DNA of 64,000 nt, taken from Blastococcus xanthinilyticus (lineage in GTDB: Bacteria; Actinomycetota; Actinomycetes; Mycobacteriales; Geodermatophilaceae). The position numbers and the translations under genes were made by a program. This document shows positions 1 to 8,746 of the stretch, piece after piece. The first letter of the stretch is position 1, and each line of letters opens with the position of its first letter. The stretch lies in NCBI RefSeq assembly GCF_008124835.1, contig NZ_VNHW01000007.1:168172-232171 (forward strand). Reading direction: 5' to 3'. A model generated the notes under the pieces. That model was not told the DNA's origin and did no database searches. It saw only the letters and a list, made by a program, of their open reading frames with translations.

Positions 1-280
1 GCCGGTCGGCCCCGGTGGTGGTCAGCCGGAGCACCGCCGCGGCCGGGGCGCCGGCCGGCCCGACCGGGAAGGTGGCGGTCCCGGTGCTCGTCCAGGTGCC
101 GCTCTCCGGCCGCCAGCCGGCCACGCCGTCCAGCCCGGACAGCCGCGCCGCCTCCCCCAGGACGGCGGGCACCAGCCCGGCAGCCCGGGCCAGCGGGGTG
201 CGACCGGGACGGCGCAGGGCCGGGTGCCGGACGGGGCGCACCGCGGTGGCCCGGGCGGTTCCCCACACCTGCCGGTTCAC
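1..280 (-). CDS. N-terminal part of an unidentified protein, cut by the left window edge
   Basis: Reading right to left from a GTG at 280, the frame stays open for 93 codons to the window edge. It begins MNRQVWGTARATAVRPVRH and continues with a Trp/Thr-rich stretch (GWRPESGTWTSTG). The start overlaps the stop of the P-loop kinase gene as GTGA (277-280), the usual sign of translational coupling, so the two genes probably belong to one operon. Codon choice is strongly G/C-ending, like real neighbours. I do not recognise the family. A phosphotransferase or sugar-cluster enzyme would fit beside the kinase-like partner, but that is only a guess. Confidence 0.5.
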   Translation of the reverse strand, partial: MNRQVWGTARATAVRPVRHPALRRPGRTPLARAAGLVPAVLGEAARLSGLDGVAGWRPESGTWTSTGTATFPVGPAGAPAAAVLRLTTTGADR

Positions 281-1125
281 CGGGCCGGCACCGGCGCGCC
301 CACCGGCTCCACCCGCCACCGGGCCAGGCACGCCGCCCAGATCACCGCCAGCGCCGCACCCCGCACCTCCTCGGGAGAGCGCGTCGCGTCGATGACGTGC
401 AGGCCGAGCTCCTGCTCCAGCGCCCGGAAGTTCCGGCGGGCCGCCTCGCTCGCCTCGACGCCGTTCTCCCCCTTGCGCGCGAACGCGACCTCCCCGGGCA
501 GGTCGAGCAGGAGCGTCACGTCCGGCGCCGGGCAGGTCCGGGACAGGAACCAGAAGTAGAGCCGCTTCGCGGTCGCCCACGGTGGCTCGGCCGGCAGCCG
601 GGCGTCGTACACGTACCGGTCGAAGACCACCAGCCGCCCGCGGCGCTGGTGCGACCGGGCCTCCAGCAGCCTCGCCCAGGCGCGGAACGGGCGGGCGGCG
701 GCGTCCCGCACCGAGATGCCGGCCGACGGCCCGGCGTCCCCGCTCTGCCACAGGCCCATGTAGACCGTGGCCACCGGCAGCGGGAACGCCTCGGCGATGC
801 CCTGGGCGAGGGTCGACTTCCCGGCGCCGTCGGGCCCGAGCACCGCGACGCCGAGCCCGCGGCGCCGGGCGGGCCGTCCGGGGGCCGGCGGGCCCGGCAC
901 CTCCACGACCACGAACCGGCCCGCGGCGGGGTCCAGCGCCGCGTACCGCCGGGCCGCCGGGTCCGGTGCGCCGGGCAGGGCGACGAAGCCGGCGGCCCGG
1001 GCGCAGCGGTCGACCGTGGAGAGCCGGTCCGGCGGCACCGCCAGCACCAGGTGCCCCGGGGCCGCGCCGGCCACCGGTCTCCGCTCGATCCCCGCGCTCC
1101 GCAGCGCGGCGGTGAACGCATCCAT
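277..1125 (-). CDS. Thymidylate-kinase-like P-loop protein
   Basis: This 282-residue protein has an N-terminal part of about 90 residues of unknown fold, followed by a P-loop kinase domain. The Walker A motif GPDGAGKS lies near residues 97-104, and the DRYVYD motif of thymidylate/deoxynucleoside kinase-like enzymes follows the middle. A later PDVTLLLDLP strand and the end of the domain match the dTMP-kinase superfamily. The long extra N-terminus is not typical of housekeeping Tmk. Such stand-alone kinases often sit in polysaccharide clusters, where their substrate is not settled. The ATG at 1125 is chosen; a GTG four codons upstream (1137) is possible. It is coupled to the gene on its left. 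Confidence 0.75.
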   Translation of the reverse strand: MDAFTAALRSAGIERRPVAGAAPGHLVLAVPPDRLSTVDRCARAAGFVALPGAPDPAARRYAALDPAAGRFVVVEVPGPPAPGRPARRRGLGVAVLGPDGAGKSTLAQGIAEAFPLPVATVYMGLWQSGDAGPSAGISVRDAAARPFRAWARLLEARSHQRRGRLVVFDRYVYDARLPAEPPWATAKRLYFWFLSRTCPAPDVTLLLDLPGEVAFARKGENGVEASEAARRNFRALEQELGLHVIDATRSPEEVRGAALAVIWAACLARWRVEPVGAPVPAR

Positions 1126-1443
1126 CGGCTGGTGCACGGGCCGCCCTCCGGTCCGGGAGCAGGAACGTCCGCCTCCGGTGGTCGCGCGCGGCGCCGGCCG
1201 CCGGGGCTCGGGCGTCGGAGTGTGCCAGGCGGACCGCCTCCGCAGGAGGTTCGCGCGCCCCGCTCCGCGACCGGGTGCCCGGCCGCGCGGCGAACCCGAC
1301 CACCGGCCGCTCCCGGCATCTACCGTGGCGCTCCGGACCAGCTGGGGGCCGTCGTCAGCCGGGCGCCGAGGGAGGCAGGGTCGCCGATGTTCCCGGAGAC
1401 GCACGGAGCGGCGCGTGCCGCCGGGCGGGCCCGGTAGGCCGAC
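1126..1443. other. Divergent intergenic region, 318 bases
   Basis: This gap lies between the leftward kinase-like gene and the rightward glycoside-hydrolase-like gene, so it should hold both promoters. I see no convincing -10/-35 pair, no long inverted repeat and no small gene with a ribosome-binding site. Confidence 0.4.
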
Positions 1444-2724
1444 GTGCGACGGGGGGCCCGGGCCGGCGAGCGCCGCCGTCCGGGATGGGTGGGGGGCATC
1501 GCCCTGGCGCTGTCCGGGGTGGTCGCCGCCTGGACCGCCACGCACCCGGCCACGGCCGGCCCCCCGGTGCCCGGGATGACGATCGGCGTCACCCACGCGC
1601 AGCAGTCCGCCGACGGGTGGGGGGAGCCCGGCGCCGTCTCCCGGGCCCGCGACGTCCTGGCGTCGGTGGCGCCCGTCCAGAACCAGCACCTCATGGGGTG
1701 GGGGGCGCTGAACCCCGAGCCGCGCCCCGGCGACATGGAGTTCGCCAGCCTCGACCGCCGCATCGAGGCGATCACCGGCACCGGCGCGGAGCCGGTGCTG
1801 ACGCTCTGCTGCGCGCCGGACTGGATGAAGGGCGGGGAGCCGGGGACCACCGACTGGGACCGGCTCACCACCGCGCCGGACCCCGACCACTACGACGACT
1901 TCGCCCGGCTGGCCGCGGCGGCCGCGATCCGCTACCCGGAGGTGCGGCGGTTCATCGTCTGGAACGAGTTCAAGGGCTTCTACGACGAGGAGCGCAACAA
2001 CTGGGACGTGGCCGCCTACACCGACCTCTACAACGAGGTCTACCGCGCCGTGAAGGAGGTCCGCCCCGACGCGCTCGTCGGCGGCCCCTACGTGGTGTTC
2101 GACATCTGGTCCTCCCGCGAGGAGGCCAGCCACCCGTCGGCGGTGGAGGGCCGGTGGGGCGTGCTGGACCAGCGGGCGCTCGACGTCGTCGAGTACTGGC
2201 TGGCGCACGCCGAGGGCGCCGACTTCGTCGCGGTGGACGCGAGCAGCGGCACCCGCGACGACGGCCTCCTCACGACCGACTTCGAGGCCACGGAGGCGCT
2301 GGGCGAGGTCACCCGCTGGGTCCGGTCGCGCACCGACCTCCCGGTGTGGTGGGCCGAGCTCTACGCGACGGTCGACGGCGAGCGGCCGTCCTCCGACGCC
2401 CGGCGGGCCGCCGTGATGGCGCAGGCGCTGGTGACCGTCGCGCAGGCCGGCGCCTCCGGTGCGCTGCTCTGGCAGCCCGAGGCCAGCGAGGAGGTGCGGA
2501 CGGCGGCGCTGTTCACCCCCACGGCCGAGGCCGCCGGCGGCCGGCCCCTTCCGCTGGTCGCCCTGCTGGAGGTGATCGGCGAGGAGCTGCGCCGCGACCC
2601 CCGCCGGGTCGAGACGCGGTGGCACCCGTCGGGACCGATGTGGACGGTGCGCACCCCGGAGTGGTCGGCGGTGTGGACCCCCGACGGCGGCGTGCGCGGC
2701 CCCTTCCCGACGGCGGTCTGGTGA
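1444..2724 (+). CDS. Exported glycoside hydrolase-like protein (clan GH-A fold)
   Basis: This 426-residue protein starts at GTG 1444. An arginine-rich N-terminus and a hydrophobic segment at about 15-38 indicate export or an N-terminal anchor. The rest reads as a TIM-barrel hydrolase of the GH-A clan. IVWNEF carries the Asn-Glu pair expected before the acid/base (Glu175), and WWAELY late in the protein supplies a candidate nucleophile (Glu305). The nearest match by eye is the GH39/GH5-like group, but the substrate cannot be read from sequence. The following genes encode a large membrane protein and a small membrane protein, which suggests a cell-envelope or exopolysaccharide role. The stop TGA at 2722-2724 is followed by a 225-base gap. 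Confidence 0.7.
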   Translation: MRRGARAGERRRPGWVGGIALALSGVVAAWTATHPATAGPPVPGMTIGVTHAQQSADGWGEPGAVSRARDVLASVAPVQNQHLMGWGALNPEPRPGDMEFASLDRRIEAITGTGAEPVLTLCCAPDWMKGGEPGTTDWDRLTTAPDPDHYDDFARLAAAAAIRYPEVRRFIVWNEFKGFYDEERNNWDVAAYTDLYNEVYRAVKEVRPDALVGGPYVVFDIWSSREEASHPSAVEGRWGVLDQRALDVVEYWLAHAEGADFVAVDASSGTRDDGLLTTDFEATEALGEVTRWVRSRTDLPVWWAELYATVDGERPSSDARRAAVMAQALVTVAQAGASGALLWQPEASEEVRTAALFTPTAEAAGGRPLPLVALLEVIGEELRRDPRRVETRWHPSGPMWTVRTPEWSAVWTPDGGVRGPFPTAVW

Positions 2725-2864
2725 CCGGCGCCCGCGGGCACCCCGTCCGCCCTGCCGGGCCCGACGGTATGGACCCGCGGCCTCCCCGCACCGCAGACTG
2801 CGCACGCGGCCGGTACGGGGTCGCGCCACCGGCGCGGCGCAGGCCCACTCGCGACGGAGGTGTG

Positions 2865-2957
2865 ATGGCGGACCAGGGGCTCCCCTCGGGCGCGCGCCCG
2901 CTCCGCCGGGCGCGGCCGCGCGTGCCCACCGCTCTCCCCCGGGCCGCGGATGGCTGA
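2865..2957 (+). CDS. Possible 30-residue upstream peptide overlapping the next gene
   Basis: ATG 2865 is preceded by a strong GGAGG (2856-2860). The short Arg/Pro-rich frame (MADQGLPSGARPLRRARP...) ends at a TGA (2955-2957) that lies inside the first codons of the membrane protein starting at 2950. The downstream start has no obvious Shine-Dalgarno of its own, so this peptide may be a leader that couples translation. The sequence resembles no family known to me, and it could be a chance frame in GC-rich DNA. Confidence 0.35.
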   Translation: MADQGLPSGARPLRRARPRVPTALPRAADG

Positions 2958-5190
2958 CCTCGGCGTGCTCGAGGACGTTCCCGGGGCGGCGCCCGAGCGG
3001 CCCGGGCGACCGGGAGCGGATCCCGGGCTCCGGCCCGGCCGGCTGCGGGCCGAGCGGATTCCCCTGCTGGCGACGGCGGCGCTCGCCGTGGCCGTCCCCG
3101 CGGTCGCCGCCCTCGACCTCGCCGTTCCGGGGCGGGCCCTCCTGGCGCTGGCGTTCGTGCTCACCGTGCCGGGCGTGCCGCTGGTCGCGGGGTTGCGGCT
3201 GCCCGACCCGCTGCTGGCCTGCTCCCTCGCCGGCGCCCTGAGCATCGCGACCGCGCTGCTCACGGCCACCGCCGCCCTGCTCACCGGCACCTGGGACCCG
3301 GTGCGCTGGGCCTGGGCGCTCGCCCTGGTGCACCTGGCGGCCACGGCGTGGGTGCTCCGGCGGGGGCCGCGCACCGCCGGCCCCGGCGCCCGGGCGCCGG
3401 GCCGCCCCGCCGCCCGGGAGCTGCGGATCCGCGCGGTCTGCGCCGCGGCACTGGTCGCGGCCGTCGGCCTCTGGTGGCTGGCCGCCGGCCGGGTCGACCT
3501 CGACGCCGCCGGCGCGAGCGGGCTCATCGGGGTGGTGGGCTGGCCCTACCTCGCCGCGCTGGTCCTGGTCGCGGGCGTCGCGGCCGCCCAACTGGTGCGC
3601 CGCGCGCCGGACGGCGTCGTGCTGGCGGCGGCGGCCCTGGTGCTGGCGCTGGTCCTGTTCGCGTTCGCCAACGTCGCCGACGGCGCGGCGGGTGTGCCCA
3701 CCGGCTGGCGGCACGTCGGCTTCCAGCGGTTCATCAGCGCGAACGAGGCCTCGTTCTACGGCCTCGACGCGCGCGCCAGCTGGCCGGCGTTCTTCGCCGC
3801 CGCCGCGCAGCTGGTGCACCTGGCCGGCGTCGCCGACGCGAGCGCGTTCCTGCAGCTGGCCCCGTTCTTCTACAACGCGGCGGCGCTGGTGCCGCTGCTC
3901 GTCGTCGCCCGGTGCGTCACCGGGTCCGGACGGATCGCCTGGCTGTCGGTCTTCGTCTACCTGGGCGCGAACTGGTACCAGCAGGACTACTTCGCCCCGC
4001 AGGCGACGGCGTTCCTGCTCTACCTGACCGTGCTGGCGACCCTGCTGTGGAGCGCCGCGGCCGCCTGGCGCAGCCGCGCGGCGGACCGGCCCGGCGGTCC
4101 CCGGCCGGAGCGCCGGCGGCTCCGGTCGCTGCTGGCCCCGCTCGGCCGGCGCCCGCCGCTGCCCGCCGGGCTGGACGCCGGACGGTCGGTCGCCCTGGAG
4201 GGCGTGCTCCTCCTGCTCGCAACCGCCGTCGTCGTGACGCACCAGCTCACCCCGGTGACCCTCGTGCTGACCCTGCTGGTCTTCGTCGTCACCGGGTACA
4301 CCCGGTTCCGGCGGCTGTGGCTGGTCGTCGCCCTGCTCTTCGTCGGGTGGTTCAGCTACGGCGCCAGTGACTTCTGGACCGGTCACCTCTCGGCGGTCGT
4401 CGGCGACGTCGGCCAGGTGGGCGCCAACCTCGACCAGGCCGTCACGTCCCGGGTCGTCGGCGATCCGACCTACCAGTTCATGCAGCAGGTGCGGCTGGGG
4501 TGGTCGCTGGTCCACGTCCTGCTCGCCGTGACCGGGCTCGGGCTGATCCTCCGGCGGCCGGACGCCCGGCTGATCGCACTGCTGGCGGCCAGCGCGGGCA
4601 GCCTGGTGCTGCTGCAGAGCTACGGCGGGGAGGTGGTGCTGCGGGTGTTCGTCTTCGCAGCACCCCTGCTGGCCCCGCTCGCGGCGATCGCCCTGCACCG
4701 GCTGCTCACCTGGGCACCGCGGGGCCTGCCGGCCCGCCGGCGGCAGTGGCTCGCCCTCGCCGCCCTGGCCGTCGTCCTCACCGGCTACGGGGCGGCGGGC
4801 ACCGCCACGCGCGGGGTCAACGTCTCGTTCGAACGGGTCAGCGCCGACGACGTGCGGGCCGCCCGCGTGCTGTGGGCGAACCTGCGCGAGGGGGACACCG
4901 TCGGCCTGCTCTACCCGGCCGGCGCCTATCCGGGCGACCGCTACGGCGAGTGGTCGACGGTCTGGCTGCGCGAGGAGCGCTGCGAGCTCCCGCCGGAGGC
5001 GTGCGCGCTGACCCAGCTGCCGCGGTTCGTCCTCCTCGGCCGCACCCAGGACGCCGCCCTCACCCTCGTCGAGGGCAGCGCGCCGGGGGCCTCGCGGGAG
5101 CTGGCCGACGCCCTGCTGCGCAGCGGCCGCTACGAGGTCGTCTACCGGGGCGCCGACGCGCAGCTACTCGTGCTGGACGGGCCCCGATGA
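2950..5190 (+). CDS. Large polytopic membrane protein, possible GT-C-like
   Basis: This 746-residue protein has a soluble N-terminus of about 35 residues followed by roughly fourteen hydrophobic segments. Between them is a conserved-looking aromatic stretch (GANWYQQDYFAPQ) near residue 340, and the last 130 residues are mainly outside the membrane. The layout, many helices with a large C-terminal extracytoplasmic part, resembles GT-C glycosyltransferase-like proteins of actinobacterial surface polysaccharide loci. I do not see a clear catalytic DxD-type motif, so the function is inferred from topology only. It overlaps the next small membrane gene by ATGA and probably shares an operon with the upstream hydrolase. 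Confidence 0.75.
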   Translation: MADLGVLEDVPGAAPERPGRPGADPGLRPGRLRAERIPLLATAALAVAVPAVAALDLAVPGRALLALAFVLTVPGVPLVAGLRLPDPLLACSLAGALSIATALLTATAALLTGTWDPVRWAWALALVHLAATAWVLRRGPRTAGPGARAPGRPAARELRIRAVCAAALVAAVGLWWLAAGRVDLDAAGASGLIGVVGWPYLAALVLVAGVAAAQLVRRAPDGVVLAAAALVLALVLFAFANVADGAAGVPTGWRHVGFQRFISANEASFYGLDARASWPAFFAAAAQLVHLAGVADASAFLQLAPFFYNAAALVPLLVVARCVTGSGRIAWLSVFVYLGANWYQQDYFAPQATAFLLYLTVLATLLWSAAAAWRSRAADRPGGPRPERRRLRSLLAPLGRRPPLPAGLDAGRSVALEGVLLLLATAVVVTHQLTPVTLVLTLLVFVVTGYTRFRRLWLVVALLFVGWFSYGASDFWTGHLSAVVGDVGQVGANLDQAVTSRVVGDPTYQFMQQVRLGWSLVHVLLAVTGLGLILRRPDARLIALLAASAGSLVLLQSYGGEVVLRVFVFAAPLLAPLAAIALHRLLTWAPRGLPARRRQWLALAALAVVLTGYGAAGTATRGVNVSFERVSADDVRAARVLWANLREGDTVGLLYPAGAYPGDRYGEWSTVWLREERCELPPEACALTQLPRFVLLGRTQDAALTLVEGSAPGASRELADALLRSGRYEVVYRGADAQLLVLDGPR

Positions 5191-5471
5191 CCGCCGGGGA
5201 GACCGGGTGGGCGGCCCTGACCGAGCTCGCCGGGCCCCTGGGGCTGGTCCTCCTGGCCGCCGCCGTGCTGGTCGCCGCCGTCCTCGAGGTGCTGGACGAG
5301 CGCGCCGACGCCCGGACGGCGCACGACGCCGCCGTTCCGCGCCGTCACCGGCATGCCGCCCCGCGCTCCCACCGGACCGCCTGGCTCGCGCTCCGCGTCT
5401 CGCTCGTCGTCCTGGTGCTGGCCGCGCTGGCGGCCACGGCCGCCCGCGTGCTCCCCGTCCTCGGCAGCTGA
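5187..5471 (+). CDS. Small two-helix membrane protein
   Basis: This 94-residue protein starts at ATG 5187 inside the stop of the large membrane protein (ATGA overlap). It has one hydrophobic helix at about 15-36, a basic His/Arg-rich linker, and a second helix at about 65-90. No family is recognised. The coupling suggests that it is made together with the large membrane protein, perhaps as an accessory subunit. A frame longer on the left also reads through this gene, but only the ATGA-coupled start fits the operon. Confidence 0.65.
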   Translation: MTAGETGWAALTELAGPLGLVLLAAAVLVAAVLEVLDERADARTAHDAAVPRRHRHAAPRSHRTAWLALRVSLVVLVLAALAATAARVLPVLGS

Positions 5472-5490
5472 GCGCGCCGCCGGGAGCCCG

Positions 5491-5799
5491 CTACGCCGCC
5501 CCGGGCAGCAGGCGCAGGCGCGCCAGCAGGCCGGTGGTCCGGGCCGGCACCGCCTCCGACGGCCGCGGACCGGTACCGCTGCCGGCCGGGCGGACGGCCG
5601 CCCGGGGGGCGGACGGCGGCACGGGCAGCAGGCGGTGGACGTCGGCCGGCCCGTAGGCCGACGCCGGCGCGGCGTGGCGGCCGTATCCCGCCGCTCCCGG
5701 GTCGCGGACGACGATGGTCTCGGCGGCCACCGGGCGCCACGGTGCGGTGACCGGGCCCGTTCCCGGCGGCGGCCCCGAGGGCAGGTGCGAATGCTCCAC
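5491..5799 (-). CDS. Small Pro/Ala-rich hypothetical protein
   Basis: This 102-residue frame starts at GTG 5799, preceded on its strand by AGGAAGG at good spacing, and ends at TAG 5491-5493. The product is rich in Pro, Ala and Arg (PADVHRLLPVPPSAPRAAV), with no helix or known motif. Its codons end mostly in G or C in this frame, as in real genes. It sits alone between a rightward operon and the rightward GGDEF-EAL gene. Function is unknown, and it may be an artefact of high GC. Confidence 0.4.
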   Translation of the reverse strand: MEHSHLPSGPPPGTGPVTAPWRPVAAETIVVRDPGAAGYGRHAAPASAYGPADVHRLLPVPPSAPRAAVRPAGSGTGPRPSEAVPARTTGLLARLRLLPGAA

Positions 5800-5937
5800 G
5801 CCTTCCTCATCGGCGGCCGGGAGGCTCCCCGGCACCGTCCGGCCCCGCCGGTGCCGGCGCCGGCGACCTCCCCCATCGGGGTCATACCGGCCGTGCCGCG
5901 CTGCAGCGCGCCCGCTGCGCGGCCGATCTCCCCTCAC

Positions 5938-8256
5938 GTGGACCAGCCAGACCAGGACGCGGTCACGAGCCGACGCCCCGGCCGTGCTCTGTACCTGACC
6001 GCCGCGCTGGTCGCGCTGTTCGCCACCGGCACCGGCCCGCGTCCGGCCGGCGCGGCGTGGGACCGGGCGTACGACGTCGTCCTCTACAACCTGCCCTACC
6101 TCGCCGCCGCCGCCGTCTGCGTTCTCGCGGCCCGGCGGGTGCGCACGGAACGGATCGCCTGGGTCACGCTCGCCGTCGCCCTGGTGCTCGGCGCGCTCGG
6201 CAACGTGCTGCGCGTGCTCTCCTCCGGCCTGGAGGGCGACGAACCGTCGTCCGCCCTCTCCAACGCGGTCATGATGGTGGCCTACCTGGCCATGTACGTG
6301 CCGGTCGTCGTCCTGATCCGGACCCGGGTGCCGCGGTTCCACCCCAGCATGTGGCTCGACGGCGTGGTGGCCGCGCTCGGCAGCCTGGCCGCCGGCGTCG
6401 CCTTCCTGCTGGGCCCCTACCTGCTCACCATCCCCGGCGAGCGGCCGGTGGCGGCGGTCGACCTCGCGGCCCCGATCACGACCGTCCTGCTCATCGGCGT
6501 GGTCATGGCCGTCGGCGGCATCCTCGGCGTGCGCCTGGACCGCACCTTCGTGCTGCTCGGCGCCGCGCTGAGCCTCATCTGCCTGTCCGACCTCATCCTG
6601 TTCGGCATCAAGGTGCGCGGCACCTACGTCGACGGGGGGCCGCTGGAGCTCGGCTGGCTGATCTCCGTCGTGCTGTGCGCCGCCGCCGCCGAGCACGCGG
6701 TCGAGCCGCCCCAGCGCCTGCGCAGCGGCGGCTCCCGCACCGGCTGGCGGCTGCTCGCCGTGCCCTTCGCCTGCCTGCTCGCCAGCCTCGTCGTGCTCAG
6801 CCCCTGGTCGCAGCCCGTCCCCGACGTCGCCGGCTGGCTGGCCATCGGGTGCGTGCTCGCCGGCGTCCTGCGCATCGCCGTCACCTTCCGCGAGGTCCGC
6901 GGGTACAACCAGGTCAAGCTCGAGTCGCGCACCGACGAGCTCACCGCCCTCCCCAACCGCCGCGCGCTGATCGAGCAGGCCCAGCGCGTCGTCGCCGCGG
7001 CCACCCCCGGGGAACCCGGCGCCCTCCTGCTGCTCGACCTCGACGGGTTCAAGGAGATCAACGACAGCCTCGGCCACTCCGCCGGCGACGACCTGCTGCG
7101 CCAGATCGGCCCGCGGCTGCTCGGCTCCCTGCGCGCCGGCGACGTCCTCGCCCGGCTCGGCGGTGACGAGTTCGCCGTGCTCATGCCGGCCGCGGAGCCG
7201 GCCGAGGCCCGCGTGCTCGCCGAGCGGCTGCGCGAGCGGCTGCTGGCGCCGTTCACGGTGGCCGAGGTGCGGCTGCACGTCGGCGTGAGCATCGGCGTCG
7301 CGACCACGCCGGCGCCGGCCGCGACCGTCGAGGAGCTGCTGCACTGCGCCGACGTCGCCATGTACAGCGCCAAGCGCGCCCGCGAGGGCGTGCACGTCTA
7401 CGTGCCCGACCCCGTCACCGGCACCGCCGGCAGCGACCGGCTGCGCACCATGGAGGAGCTGCGGACCGCCCTGGACGGCGACGAGATCTGCGTCTTCCTG
7501 CAGCCGCAGATGGACCTGCGCGACGGCCGGATCGTGGGCGTCGAGGCCCTGGTCCGGTGGCAGCACCCGACCCGGGGGCTGCTCTCGCCGGCCCACCTGC
7601 TGCCGGCGGCCGAGCAGGCGGGGCTGCTGCGCCCACTGACCGACCGGGTGCTCGACCTCGCGCTCGAGGCCGCCTGCCGCTGGTGGCCCGGCCGCGAGCT
7701 GCCGGTGTCGGTCAACCTGTCGGCGGCCAACGTCACCGACCTCGACCTGGCCGGCAAGGTCGCCGCCACGCTGGACCGGTACGGCCTGCCGGCGCGCGCG
7801 CTCACCCTGGAGCTGGTCGAGGACACCCTCATGGCCGATCCCGAGCGGGGCCGCACGGTGCTCGCCGACCTGCGCCGCTCCGGCGTCCGCACCTCGATCG
7901 ACGACTACGGCACCGGCTACAGCTCGCTGGCCTACCTGCGGCACCTGCCGGCCGACGAGCTCAAGCTGGACCGCAGCCTGACCGCCGACGTCGACCGCGA
8001 CCCCCGGGCCGCGGCGATCGTGCAGAGCACGGTGGCGCTCGCGCACGCGCTGGGCCTGAGCCTGGTCGCCGAAGGGGTCGAGACCCTGGCGACCAGCGCG
8101 ACGCTGGCCCGGCTCGGCTGCGACGTCGCCCAGGGGTACGCCATCGCCCACCCCATGCCGGTCGACGAGTTCCTGCCGTGGCTCGCCGCCTCTGACTCGG
8201 GGCTGGTCGACGTCGCGCTGCTCCCGGAGCTCGGCCGGGGTCCGGCCCAGGACTGA
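5938..8256 (+). CDS. Membrane GGDEF-EAL protein with both active sites intact
   Basis: This protein of 772 residues (GTG 5938) makes or breaks the second messenger c-di-GMP. The first roughly 310 residues form eight or more membrane helices, probably a sensor region. A GGDEF domain follows with an intact GGDEF at about 408-412. The EAL domain has EAL at about 536-538, the Asn of SVNLSA, ELVED, DDYGTGYSS, LKLD and EGVET, so all metal and catalytic positions known in active phosphodiesterases are present. It could be bifunctional or switch between activities. An alternative GTG lies at 5893. It is followed 84-99 bases later by the SpeD-like/acyltransferase pair on the same strand. Confidence 0.9.
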   Translation: MDQPDQDAVTSRRPGRALYLTAALVALFATGTGPRPAGAAWDRAYDVVLYNLPYLAAAAVCVLAARRVRTERIAWVTLAVALVLGALGNVLRVLSSGLEGDEPSSALSNAVMMVAYLAMYVPVVVLIRTRVPRFHPSMWLDGVVAALGSLAAGVAFLLGPYLLTIPGERPVAAVDLAAPITTVLLIGVVMAVGGILGVRLDRTFVLLGAALSLICLSDLILFGIKVRGTYVDGGPLELGWLISVVLCAAAAEHAVEPPQRLRSGGSRTGWRLLAVPFACLLASLVVLSPWSQPVPDVAGWLAIGCVLAGVLRIAVTFREVRGYNQVKLESRTDELTALPNRRALIEQAQRVVAAATPGEPGALLLLDLDGFKEINDSLGHSAGDDLLRQIGPRLLGSLRAGDVLARLGGDEFAVLMPAAEPAEARVLAERLRERLLAPFTVAEVRLHVGVSIGVATTPAPAATVEELLHCADVAMYSAKRAREGVHVYVPDPVTGTAGSDRLRTMEELRTALDGDEICVFLQPQMDLRDGRIVGVEALVRWQHPTRGLLSPAHLLPAAEQAGLLRPLTDRVLDLALEAACRWWPGRELPVSVNLSAANVTDLDLAGKVAATLDRYGLPARALTLELVEDTLMADPERGRTVLADLRRSGVRTSIDDYGTGYSSLAYLRHLPADELKLDRSLTADVDRDPRAAAIVQSTVALAHALGLSLVAEGVETLATSATLARLGCDVAQGYAIAHPMPVDEFLPWLAASDSGLVDVALLPELGRGPAQD

Positions 8257-8355
8257 CTCCGCAGGGTGAGGAGGGCACCGAGGGGGTGACGCACGACCGA
8301 GCGACACGCCGTCCATGATCGCCACCGTGCGCAGTCGCCTGTGGACTATGAGCGG

Positions 8356-8745
8356 GTGACACCGCCTTCCTCCGCCCCTGACCTGCTGCCCCGCTCCACC
8401 GAGTGGCGCGAGCTCGCTCCGGAGATCCACCGGCAGCGACTCGTCATCGAGGGCATCCCCGCCCAGCCGGTGGACGACGCGCAGATCCGCGCCTACCTCT
8501 CGGCCCTGTCCCGCGAGGTGGACATGGTGCAGCTCCTCGAGCCGGTGACGCACCGCTCGGACCTCTACGGCTGGGCCGGCTGGATCCACTGGGAGACCTC
8601 CGGGGCGCACTTCTACGCCTGGGAGCAGCCGCGGCTGTTCTTCTCGGTCGACATCTACACCTGCAAGGCGTTCGACCCGGAGGTCGCGGTGGCGTTCACC
8701 GCCGACTTCTTCGCCGCCCGCACCGTCGTCGCGAAGTCGTTCTGA
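8356..8745 (+). CDS. SpeD-like protein (S-adenosylmethionine decarboxylase family)
   Basis: This protein of about 129 residues has the size and the core of bacterial SpeD. WETSGAHF matches the self-cleavage region, where the Ser would become the pyruvoyl group. DIYTCKAFDP matches the conserved strand with the catalytic Cys (DVYTCGDLDP in Bacillus). The loop between them is about two residues longer than in Bacillus SpeD. Members of this family make decarboxylated AdoMet for spermidine, and some homologues have been shown to decarboxylate ornithine or arginine, so the substrate is open. No spermidine synthase is nearby. The next gene starts one base after the stop. The GTG at 8356 is chosen, possibly leaderless; GTG 8341 is also possible. 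Confidence 0.7.
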   Translation: MTPPSSAPDLLPRSTEWRELAPEIHRQRLVIEGIPAQPVDDAQIRAYLSALSREVDMVQLLEPVTHRSDLYGWAGWIHWETSGAHFYAWEQPRLFFSVDIYTCKAFDPEVAVAFTADFFAARTVVAKSF

Positions 8746-8746
8746 C

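Noticed and set aside
1126-4698. Very long open frame on the minus strand opposite the glycoside-hydrolase-like and membrane genes
   Set aside because: It is rich in Arg, Gly, Pro and Gln/His without any domain, and lies antisense to genes with clear motifs. Such frames are expected when third codon positions are almost all G or C. Only its last 282 residues are a real gene.
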